Assembly: GCA_016934775.1 (NCBI GenBank) | Contig: JAFGSP010000051.1 | Location: forward strand, 1 to 13,889 | Source of the DNA: Candidatus Woesearchaeota archaeon | GTDB lineage: Archaea; Nanobdellota; Nanobdellia; Woesearchaeales; GW2011-AR15 | DNA: 13,889 nt | Direction of reading: 5' to 3' | Part shown: positions 1 to 6,940 of the stretch, piece by piece | Layout of the letters: the number at the start of each line of letters is the position of its first letter | Numbering within the stretch: the stretch's first letter is position 1 | Translations under genes and position numbers: made by a program | Notes under the pieces: generated by a model | The model's database searches: none | What the model saw: the letters and a program-made list of their open reading frames with translations, nothing else | Told to the model about the DNA's origin: nothing

Positions 1-142
1 ATGAAGTTGAATCTTTTTTATGTGATTATATTTCTAGTAAAAAATAAGAAATAACTCTTTAAATAGGTTAGGGCAGAATGTCCAGTGAGTCTAGTGGGGA
101 TATCAATCTGAGCGAAAACAAACAAATAAGTTATAAAGGTTT
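1..142. other. Left-edge intergenic stretch
   Basis: This AT-rich stretch lies downstream of the radical SAM gene. On the plus strand an open frame enters at the window edge and closes with TAA at 52-54 (17 codons, hydrophobic then Lys-rich). It could be the tail of a gene running in from the left but is too short to judge. On the minus strand, T-rich sequence just after the radical SAM stop (complement of 115-131, reading TTATTTGTTTGTTTTC) could serve as an archaeal oligo-T termination region. One copy of a 12-base repeat is at 78-89. Nothing else is recognised. Confidence 0.4.
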
Positions 143-1222
143 TCAAAACTCACAAAGCATCTTCTGTCTCTTTCCTCCAACTTCGATAAAAGGCTTTGCT
201 CTCTTCACCCACCCGCCTAATTTATGCAGCTGCTCATATCTTGTTATTTTCTCTTTTTTGTGGATGATTTTTACAGCTGTCCTCGGACCTATTCCCGGGA
301 TTCTTATCAGCTCTTCATAAGATGCCTCATTTATATCAACATGAGAATCAAGGTTCTGCATAGCCAATGCCATCTTAGGGTCTTGTTTAGGAAGCATGCC
401 TTCATCCATAATTGCATTAAATTCCTTGACCTTAAACTTATAGCACCTCATAAGAAAATCTACATTGTAGAGCCTGTTCTGCCTTGATAATGACTCTGCC
501 TTTGCATTCTCAAGAGGAGTTCCCTTGACAGGACGGAATGCAGAATAATATACTCTCTTGAGCTTTAGATTTGAATATCCCCAATCTGTCCTTTTTATTA
601 CATCCTTGTCAGTAGACATCTCGTTTATTATCATCTGCGTTGCCTGGTTTCCCTTTAGCTTGGCAATCCAGGTCTGCCTTTTCAGCAGGTCATTCTTATA
701 ATCCTTGCATGAGGATAATTCAGAAAGAACACTTTTCGTGGGAGACTCAATATTTATGCTCATTCTGCTTGAATACTCTGCAGCTTCCTTTACCTTGTCA
801 TAAGAAGTTCCTGGCAACACCTTGAAATGGATATATCCCTTAAATCTGTGTTTTACTCTTAAGGTCTTTACAACGTCAATCATCTTATCTGTGATTTTAT
901 CCGGCGCTCCGGAGACAGCAGAACTGATAAACAAGCCGTTGACATCAAGTTTTGTGTGCAAATAATTAAACAGAGTTACAAGCTCTTTGGGCTCATACTT
1001 AGCTTTCTTTTTTGTGCAGCTGTTTGAATTACTGCAATACTTGCAGTCAAACGAGCAGTTGTTGTCCATCAGTGTCTTGAATATCCTGCATGTTTCATGC
1101 TCTGCTTTTGCATGGTATATCCCGCAAAGCCCCTGGTTGACATTGACCTCGCACATCTCCGGCCCGCAGCTGTCGTATTTTCCTGCCTTGCTTAATATAT
1201 TTGCTTTTTCAAGGACATTCAT
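143..1222 (-). CDS. Radical SAM protein with C-terminal helix-hairpin-helix (putative DNA modification/repair family)
   Basis: The protein is 359 residues from the chosen start. A radical SAM [4Fe-4S] motif CSFDCKYC (CX3CX2C) is at about residues 56-63, and four further Cys precede it (about 19, 24, 33 and 45), possibly a second metal site. The C-terminus (about 295-345) carries a helix-hairpin-helix with core IPGIGPRTAVKII, a non-specific DNA-binding fold. This order matches the family annotated as 'putative DNA modification/repair radical SAM protein' (TIGR03916), which is often encoded with a UDG-like partner (TIGR03915). No such partner is visible here. The reaction is unknown for the family. 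The longest frame begins with GTG at 1258, but ATG 1222 is preferred: the protein then opens MNVLEKANILSKAGKYD as family members do, and the TATA-like TATTTAAAC at 1244-1252 lies 25-30 bases upstream, giving a leaderless mRNA. It is downstream of and co-oriented with glyS. Confidence 0.85.
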   Translation of the reverse strand: MNVLEKANILSKAGKYDSCGPEMCEVNVNQGLCGIYHAKAEHETCRIFKTLMDNNCSFDCKYCSNSNSCTKKKAKYEPKELVTLFNYLHTKLDVNGLFISSAVSGAPDKITDKMIDVVKTLRVKHRFKGYIHFKVLPGTSYDKVKEAAEYSSRMSINIESPTKSVLSELSSCKDYKNDLLKRQTWIAKLKGNQATQMIINEMSTDKDVIKRTDWGYSNLKLKRVYYSAFRPVKGTPLENAKAESLSRQNRLYNVDFLMRCYKFKVKEFNAIMDEGMLPKQDPKMALAMQNLDSHVDINEASYEELIRIPGIGPRTAVKIIHKKEKITRYEQLHKLGGWVKRAKPFIEVGGKRQKMLCEF

Positions 1223-1242
1223 GCATTGATTAAAGAAAACTA

Positions 1243-1252
1243 AGTTTAAATA
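1243..1252 (-). promoter_or_regulatory. TATA element of the radical SAM gene
   Basis: Reading the minus strand, TATTTAAACT is centred about 25 bases before ATG 1222, the archaeal TATA-to-TSS distance. This predicts a leaderless transcript and argues against the GTG start at 1258, which lies upstream of the element. Confidence 0.5.
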
Positions 1253-1269
1253 CCTCACAATAACATGTC

Positions 1270-1290
1270 CACTGGATTTTATGTCCAGTG
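1270..1290 (-). repeat. Inverted repeat between glyS and the radical SAM gene
   Basis: CACTGGA (1270-1276) and TCCAGTG (1284-1290) form a perfect 7-bp stem around a 7-base loop, just past the T-run that follows the glyS stop. It may protect or end the glyS mRNA 3' end, or act as an operator for the downstream gene. The sequence does not decide between these. Confidence 0.45.
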
Positions 1291-1292
1291 AG

Positions 1293-1299
1293 AAAAAAA
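1293..1299 (-). terminator. Oligo-T terminator after glyS
   Basis: Seven consecutive T on the minus strand directly follow the glyS TAA stop. Archaeal RNA polymerase terminates at such T-runs without needing a hairpin. The downstream radical SAM gene has its own TATA element, which fits transcript separation here. Confidence 0.5.
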
Positions 1300-2823
1300 T
1301 TACTTTTGACTTAAGACTTTCCCGCAGCTCTCAAACTTCTCTCCATCCAAGAGTTTCCTCAGAACATCTTTAAGCTCAGTTATCTTGACCCTTATCTGCT
1401 TTGTAGTATCTCTGTCTCTGATTGTGACAGACTTGTCTTTTTCAGTATCAAAATCAACTGTTACACAGTAAGGAATACCAATTTCATCAGCTCTTGCGTA
1501 TCTTCTTCCCACACTTCCAGAACGGTCAAACATAGAAATAAAATCTTTTTTCAGCAGAAGATAGACTTGCAGCGCCTGCTCTTCAATCTTATTCACGAGC
1601 GGAAACACTGCAACCTTGAAAGGAGCCAATTTAGGATGCAGTTTCAATACAATGTTGCCCCTTTCTTTATCTTCATGATACGCATCATACAGGAAAGCCA
1701 AAAATGCCCTGTCTGCCCCGAATGAAGGTTCGACTACCCAAGGAATCATCTTCTCTTTAGTCTCTTCATCAAATATATCCATCGGCTTGCCTGAAAACTT
1801 CTGGTGCTGTGTCAAGTCAAACTGTCCCCTGTTTGCATTTCCATGTATCTCTTTCCAGCCGAACGGGAAATTATAGTCAATATCAAAAGTTCCTGAAGAA
1901 TAATGGCTTAATTCTTCACTTGTGTGCTCTCTTATCCTTAGATTCTTTTCCTGCATCCCAAGCTCTGTATACCAAAGATAGGATTCAGCAAGCCAGTAAG
2001 CATGCCACTCCCCCATCACTTTGTTTTTCACAAGCTGGGAAATCTTAACTTTTTTCTGCTCTTTTTTGCTCTTTTGAGCAGACTCAGAATAAAATAGCAC
2101 TTCAAGGTCAAGCTGCCTTTTTGACAGCAGCGGGCATTTTTTTTCTTTTGGCCTTATGAAATACTCAATCTCCATCTGCTCAAATTCCCTTGTCCTGAAC
2201 AAAAAATCCCTTGGTGATATTTCATTCCTGAATGCTTTTCCGATCTGTGCTATTCCGAAAGGCAGTTTTACACGAGATGAATCAACTACACTTTTGAATG
2301 CAGTAAATATTAGCTGTGCAGTTTCACCCCTAAGATAAGCAGTCGAATCTTTAGTTGCATCTGCCCCTACCTGCACAGGAAACATGAGGTTGAAAGAAGC
2401 TATCTCTTTTAGGCTGCCTTTGCATTCAGGGCACTCTAATTTGTTATCCCTGATTATCTTGTTCAGTGCATCTGCTCCAAGGCCCTCAACATTTATTTTT
2501 AGTTTATCTTCAATGAGATGGTCTGCCCTGTGATTTTTCTTGCATTTTGAGCATTCAGTCAGAAGGTCTGCAAAACTAGATAGATGACCTGATGCTTCCC
2601 ATACTTTTCCGCTTGATATTATTGAGCCGTCTATCCCGCAAATATCATCTCGATCCTGGACAAATGTTTTCCACCAGTGCTGCTTGAGGCTGTTCTTCAG
2701 TTCAACACCAAGAGGACCATATTCAAAAAACCCTGACATACCTCCATATATCTCTGTAGATGGAAACACAAATCCTTTTTTCTTTGCAAAAATCGAGAGA
2801 TCTTCTATAGACAATTTTGACAT
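1300..2823 (-). CDS. glyS: Glycyl-tRNA synthetase, archaeal/eukaryotic alpha2 type
   Basis: This cytoplasmic class II aminoacyl-tRNA synthetase charges tRNA-Gly with glycine using ATP. The N-terminal catalytic part opens with the typical FVFPSTEIYGGMSGFFEYGP segment (about 19-38). A zinc-ribbon-like insertion has CSKC (about 91-94) and CPEC (about 131-134). Motif 2 is around FRNEISPRDFLFRTREFEQ (about 198-216) and motif 3 is VEPSFGADR (about 364-372). The anticodon-binding domain fills about 400-490, with SVGRRYARADEIGIPYC in it. At 507 residues it is a little shorter than many archaeal homologues but shows no missing motif. Two ATG codons are adjacent (2826 and 2823). AGGTGAT ends immediately before the first, so the second has the more usable spacing and is chosen. 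It has its own promoter in the 59-base gap after the secreted-protein operon. Confidence 0.97.
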   Translation of the reverse strand: MSKLSIEDLSIFAKKKGFVFPSTEIYGGMSGFFEYGPLGVELKNSLKQHWWKTFVQDRDDICGIDGSIISSGKVWEASGHLSSFADLLTECSKCKKNHRADHLIEDKLKINVEGLGADALNKIIRDNKLECPECKGSLKEIASFNLMFPVQVGADATKDSTAYLRGETAQLIFTAFKSVVDSSRVKLPFGIAQIGKAFRNEISPRDFLFRTREFEQMEIEYFIRPKEKKCPLLSKRQLDLEVLFYSESAQKSKKEQKKVKISQLVKNKVMGEWHAYWLAESYLWYTELGMQEKNLRIREHTSEELSHYSSGTFDIDYNFPFGWKEIHGNANRGQFDLTQHQKFSGKPMDIFDEETKEKMIPWVVEPSFGADRAFLAFLYDAYHEDKERGNIVLKLHPKLAPFKVAVFPLVNKIEEQALQVYLLLKKDFISMFDRSGSVGRRYARADEIGIPYCVTVDFDTEKDKSVTIRDRDTTKQIRVKITELKDVLRKLLDGEKFESCGKVLSQK

Positions 2824-2826
2824 CAT

Positions 2827-2833
2827 ATCACCT
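2827..2833 (-). promoter_or_regulatory. Shine-Dalgarno site of glyS
   Basis: AGGTGAT on the minus strand complements the archaeal 16S 3' end (AUCACCU). It abuts ATG 2826 and lies three bases from ATG 2823, which favours the second Met as start. Confidence 0.6.
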
Positions 2834-2860
2834 GTTGAGAATAAATAATAATGTTTTTTT

Positions 2861-2871
2861 TAAATATTTAA
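2861..2871 (-). promoter_or_regulatory. TATA element of glyS
   Basis: TTAAATATTTA on the minus strand is centred about 40 bases before the glyS start, which predicts a TSS near 2840 and a leader of about 15 bases holding the Shine-Dalgarno site. This separates glyS from the upstream operon. Confidence 0.55.
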
Positions 2872-2885
2872 CTGCCCTGATTAAT

Positions 2886-5369
2886 TTAATCTTCAGTCTC
2901 TATCTCATAATTGACGCATAGCTCATAATCGCTCTCATCAATCACTCTGTCGCTGTTGATATCGTATATCGCAAGGTCTACCTGGTCTTCAGAGCCCATC
3001 TTTCCCTCGAGAATTGTGAGGTCAATCACATCGGCCATGCCGTCTTTGTTGAAATCGCATACACCCACCCCAAAGCTGGTCTCTATGCATTGGCCTCCTG
3101 ATACAGTAAGGCCGACGCAGAATATCTTAGTGAAAGATGGCTGAGGTGCTATTGTGCAGTCTTCAGTGCATGTCTCATTATAGCCTCCATCTGTGCATGT
3201 TTCAAGTGTGCAGGCATAATCGCATTCTTCCAGCTCTTCCTGCCATACACCATCTCCGCAATAGGTGCATGCATCTTCTTCATATGAATCATCACGGCAG
3301 TCTTCATGATATCCGGGGACTTCACAATCCTCTTTAGGGAATTCTGGCTGGGAGCAGGCCTCGCATTCTTCACCTTCGTGGTGGTCCATATATATCCCTT
3401 CTGCAACATCTTTTGCTGCTTCCTGGTTGATATATTCGCAATATTCAATAAGCTCAATCGCATCTGAAATTTTGATATATCTTTCTTCAGAGGGCTGGCA
3501 GCTGTCATCAACACTGATCTTTGTGTAATCCTCTCCAGTGATGAATCCTGATGCAAGGTCAAGGCATGATGCAATGAGATGGAAGTCAGTATCCGCACCG
3601 GTTAATGTGTTGAAATAATCGCAAAGCTCCTCTCCGCTAGAGAAATCATACCAGGGCATGCAGTCATTCACTTGGCTGTATAATGCTGTTGTTCCGTCAT
3701 TGCATGTATCAGCCTGTGGCTCAGGTCCGCTCTTCCAAAATCCCGGAGATCTTGCTAGACATTCGCAGTCAATATCCACACAATAATACTCAATAGCGTA
3801 ATCACATTTTTCCTCTTCAGGCTGGAAATAGCCGTCTCCGCAATATTCGCAATAATCCGGGCTGCCTGATTCAGGATAGCAGCCGTTTTTATGCGCCCAG
3901 TCTATTTTTCTTTCGTTGTAGTATCCTTCATTGAAATCATATATGTAAGGTCCGCAGAACGAATCTATCTGGAATTTGCAGGAAGGCACGCTGACTTCAA
4001 GCCTGATTGTCTCGCCAGGGCCGACATATCCCTGATCATAGTCATATAATGTCTGGTTGGGTATGTGCTCATCATATTTCTTATATGAGGCAAGCCCGAC
4101 CAGGAATGTTCCGTCTCCTTCATAGGTTCCGGGTTGTAATGTGTTGGTTATATCAATATATCCTTTTGATTCTCCTTTCCAAGTATCGATCTCGCAATTA
4201 TCAAACTCATACTGTATGATTCCTTCAACATTATAATATCCGTCCTGAGGATATTTGCGCGAGACGCATTCTACAACAATAGGCGTTACAGAAATGTCTG
4301 ATTGGGCTTTGCAGTTTGGAGAATCAACATTAGTTTCTACTTCAACATGATATTGCTTGCTTAGGTCTATACTCATGGGCAGTGTGTATTCTACAACGCT
4401 GTCTCCGATTTCCTGTATAGTTGCGGTTGCCTGGTCAACAACATCTCCCTGTGAATCCATCAGCTTAATTATTGCTTCTGTCCCGCAGCAGCTCATTGCT
4501 TCAAATGTAATTGTTACAGTTTCTCCGGGCAAATATTCAGTATCATCTAGATAAACAGTGCCCATGAATTCAGGCAATATCTCAACATCCACAGTATACT
4601 GTAGCTCTGTCCAGATTGAGCCGTGATATTTTGGATTGTTCTCATCAGTGGCATATCCTTTATTGTCCCAGATATCATATTCATTATATTCAGCAGGCAG
4701 CGGCCCAATTCCGTGAACTGTCGGGGAAGGCATAGGCTGTACGATTGAAGCATAGTATTCCTCAAGCACTCTATCGACCGGCTTGAGACAGAAAGCACCA
4801 AGGTCTCCATACGGTCTGTCTGTCCGGTGAGGAAATTCTTCAGAGTTTTCCATAGGAGCATGGCAAAGGTCAAGTTCATATACAATATTGTTTGCGGAGG
4901 GTTCGCCATGAGCTACAGATTTGTCATCATAATATACTTTATCTAACCAGCTCAGGTACTTAAAAGATAATGTGTGGTTCCCTACAGGGAGAGGCACAAG
5001 CACAGAGCCCTGGGTCCTGTCAGATTCATCAACATTAGCAGCATGCACATGATATGGGTCCAGTTGGTCCCATCCTAAGGCGCTGTATTCGCATATGTCC
5101 AGAGGGCAATTATCTGCCAAAAAATAATCTGTTTGGTCATCATATACTTTAACAGCAGGTATCCCTATGAAATTTCCGACAGGGTTTGAGCACACTACCT
5201 GTATTCCTGAAATAGAAAGGTTTACCTGGCCGCAAGCCTGGTCCTGATAAGGGACTATATTCGGCTCTTCATCATACTCCCAATCATGGATCTGAGATAT
5301 GCCTCTATGCGCTATGGCTGCCTGTATCAGAATCACAAAAAGCAATAATAGCACAGTTACCTTTTTCAT
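2886..5369 (-). CDS. Secreted multidomain protein with CGDG modules, SPGFWK domain and C-terminal dockerin-like repeats
   Basis: An 827-residue exported protein, last of the four-gene operon. Residues 1-20 are a Sec signal peptide (MKK, hydrophobic core, AIA before His21). About 260-365 looks like an Ig-like beta domain (LPGETVTITFEAMSCCG). Two Cys-rich modules start YCGDG at about 509 and 703, resembling the Myxococcus Cys-rich repeat (TIGR02232/DUF4215 type). Between them, about 540-645, is a Cys-containing segment beginning SPGFWKSGPEPQ, like the SPG(F/Y)WK segments of other secreted proteins. About 772-820 has paired loops DFNKDGMADVID and DINSDRVIDESD, the DxNxDG...D pattern of type I dockerins (calcium-binding, cohesin-docking). 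No transmembrane anchor is visible, so retention may rely on a partner. Its ATG overlaps the stop of the preceding gene by 4 bases. The function is not known; a surface adhesin or complex subunit is inferred. Confidence 0.85.
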   Translation of the reverse strand: MKKVTVLLLLFVILIQAAIAHRGISQIHDWEYDEEPNIVPYQDQACGQVNLSISGIQVVCSNPVGNFIGIPAVKVYDDQTDYFLADNCPLDICEYSALGWDQLDPYHVHAANVDESDRTQGSVLVPLPVGNHTLSFKYLSWLDKVYYDDKSVAHGEPSANNIVYELDLCHAPMENSEEFPHRTDRPYGDLGAFCLKPVDRVLEEYYASIVQPMPSPTVHGIGPLPAEYNEYDIWDNKGYATDENNPKYHGSIWTELQYTVDVEILPEFMGTVYLDDTEYLPGETVTITFEAMSCCGTEAIIKLMDSQGDVVDQATATIQEIGDSVVEYTLPMSIDLSKQYHVEVETNVDSPNCKAQSDISVTPIVVECVSRKYPQDGYYNVEGIIQYEFDNCEIDTWKGESKGYIDITNTLQPGTYEGDGTFLVGLASYKKYDEHIPNQTLYDYDQGYVGPGETIRLEVSVPSCKFQIDSFCGPYIYDFNEGYYNERKIDWAHKNGCYPESGSPDYCEYCGDGYFQPEEEKCDYAIEYYCVDIDCECLARSPGFWKSGPEPQADTCNDGTTALYSQVNDCMPWYDFSSGEELCDYFNTLTGADTDFHLIASCLDLASGFITGEDYTKISVDDSCQPSEERYIKISDAIELIEYCEYINQEAAKDVAEGIYMDHHEGEECEACSQPEFPKEDCEVPGYHEDCRDDSYEEDACTYCGDGVWQEELEECDYACTLETCTDGGYNETCTEDCTIAPQPSFTKIFCVGLTVSGGQCIETSFGVGVCDFNKDGMADVIDLTILEGKMGSEDQVDLAIYDINSDRVIDESDYELCVNYEIETED

Positions 5370-6940
5370 TTCTTACCCTTCTCTTTTTCGTTCTTTCCTT
5401 TGTTTGTTATAAATATAAGCAGTGCCAGTATCAATATGACTGCAAGGCTCACTGATAGATAAGTTATTGTGTCTTTTGTCAGGAATCCTGGCATCCTGCT
5501 GCCGACAATCTCAAGAGTTTCAGTATGAATAAGATTTCCTGATTTGAAACTGAACTCGTATTCTCCCGGAGGGAGCATTGATTGCAGGGCATATTTTTCA
5601 TTGAATTCAAAAGGCCCTATGTTAGTAGAGTCTGATTTTACAGTCATCCTGATTTTCTTATCAACAGCCCTGCCGACTTCATCCATAATACTAACTTTTA
5701 TGTATATTACTTTGTTTTTCAGTATCTGCGTGAATGTCTCTCTGAACATAGGATCCTCGCTGAATAACACAGTTATCTTAGCTGGAACAGAGACAAATTT
5801 GTAAGGGTTTACCTCGTAATTGTATTCATCAACCTTAATGTTTCCAGGGCCGTAAGCAGCAATGCTGACCTCAAACTCTTCAAGGTTTTTAGGAGTATTG
5901 AATGTGAATTCTTTTTCAAAAGTCTTGCCTGTAAATTTGAATGGTTCTTCGGAATCATAGATAGTTTCATCAGTTTTTTTATCAGTTATCTTAAAAGATA
6001 TTTTTCCCTGGCCAAAATCTGATTTTGCATCTGCAGGGGCGCTCAGCATCACATATGCTTTTCCTTGTTGGTTGTCGCTATATTTATAGTCGTCTACAGA
6101 GACTTCTCTTATCCTTGCGCTTCCTCCTTCCACAACAATCCTGCTCCTGTATAAGGAATATAGTTTCTCGTTTTCTCCAATTGCTTCAATTTTGATAGAG
6201 TAGGCTCCTGGCTCAACAGGATTAGTGAATCCTACTACAACCAAAGCTTCATGGTCTTTTGCCATTTTGCCGATAATGGTTGTCTGAGTGGATTCTGGGT
6301 CTTCTGATGTGTCATCCCACATTGCAATTGTTGTCCTAAGTTTGAGATTTTCTAGTACCTCTCCAAAATTCTTCAAAGTGACGTTAAGTGTGTTCTCTTC
6401 TCCAGGCTGCACAACAGGTCCTAGCTGATCAGCGTAACAGCCATACCTGTAATCTATTGCAGACAGCTCGCCGCAGACAAGCGTCTTTTCCCTTATTATC
6501 CTTAAATCATTTACAGAGCCTTCATTAGCCACTTCAAAACCAGTGGATACAGGCAGGGCAAATATCTGGGGATATCCAATGATATCTGTCCTTGGTGTCT
6601 TGAAATAGATGTTTAGCTTATATTTGCCGGGTTTTAGATTTTCAGGAAGTTTTATCTCATATTCAAAATCAGCAGTCTCTTCCTGCCTTATGCTTACATC
6701 TCTCTCAATCTGTTCCAGCACTATATTTTCTTCATCATGCTCAATGTCAAATACAAAATATCCATCCACTATAGGCTTGTCTTCCTGGTTCTCAAGTTCA
6801 AAGCTTATCTTTAGTGTGTCTCCTGAAATAACTTCTTCTGATTCAAGCTCAAGGTTTCTTATGTATGTCTTTGAGTAACCCGCATAAGCAATGCTGACAA
6901 GGAAGAGGGACATAATTACTGCAATGATTATTTTTTTCAT
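5366..6940 (-). CDS. Type I membrane protein with tandem Ig-like ectodomains
   Basis: A 524-residue protein, third in the operon. Residues 1-20 form a signal peptide ending AYA. The ectodomain is a series of probably four Ig-like beta-sandwich units, roughly 25-130, 175-272, 275-385 and 386-478. They show CARDB/NEW3-like phrasing such as ISGDTLKISFELENQ and QPGEENTLNVTLKNFGE. Only two Cys occur (about 156 and 168), close enough to pair, in sharp contrast with the Cys-rich neighbours. A single transmembrane helix (about 492-512) is followed by a Lys/Glu-rich tail (NKGKNEKEKGKK), giving an N-out/C-in anchor. It is the only protein of the four with a C-terminal membrane anchor and could be the scaffold for the secreted ones. 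It overlaps both neighbours by 4 bases and has a strong Shine-Dalgarno site. No cohesin signature is evident, though one Ig-like unit might act that way. Confidence 0.85.
   Translation of the reverse strand: MKKIIIAVIMSLFLVSIAYAGYSKTYIRNLELESEEVISGDTLKISFELENQEDKPIVDGYFVFDIEHDEENIVLEQIERDVSIRQEETADFEYEIKLPENLKPGKYKLNIYFKTPRTDIIGYPQIFALPVSTGFEVANEGSVNDLRIIREKTLVCGELSAIDYRYGCYADQLGPVVQPGEENTLNVTLKNFGEVLENLKLRTTIAMWDDTSEDPESTQTTIIGKMAKDHEALVVVGFTNPVEPGAYSIKIEAIGENEKLYSLYRSRIVVEGGSARIREVSVDDYKYSDNQQGKAYVMLSAPADAKSDFGQGKISFKITDKKTDETIYDSEEPFKFTGKTFEKEFTFNTPKNLEEFEVSIAAYGPGNIKVDEYNYEVNPYKFVSVPAKITVLFSEDPMFRETFTQILKNKVIYIKVSIMDEVGRAVDKKIRMTVKSDSTNIGPFEFNEKYALQSMLPPGEYEFSFKSGNLIHTETLEIVGSRMPGFLTKDTITYLSVSLAVILILALLIFITNKGKNEKEKGKK

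Noticed and set aside
78..320. 80-codon plus-strand frame starting MSSESSGDINLSENK
   Set aside because: Most of it is antisense to the radical SAM C-terminus, and the nearest TATA element is too close to its ATG. The protein-like first residues come from the 12-base repeat and short intergenic DNA.
1258..1258. GTG start for the radical SAM protein
   Set aside because: The 12 extra residues are encoded by the TATA element and spacer, and they do not resemble the family's N-terminus.
2879..2891. Palindrome GATTAATTTAATC at the end of the surface operon
   Set aside because: It is A/T-only apart from its ends, overlaps the stop codon, has no usable loop and no following T-run, so it is not supported as a terminator.
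3149..3598. 149-codon minus-strand frame inside the 827-residue gene
   Set aside because: It is a different reading frame of the same strand; the main frame has a signal peptide, CGDG modules and dockerin loops spanning this region.
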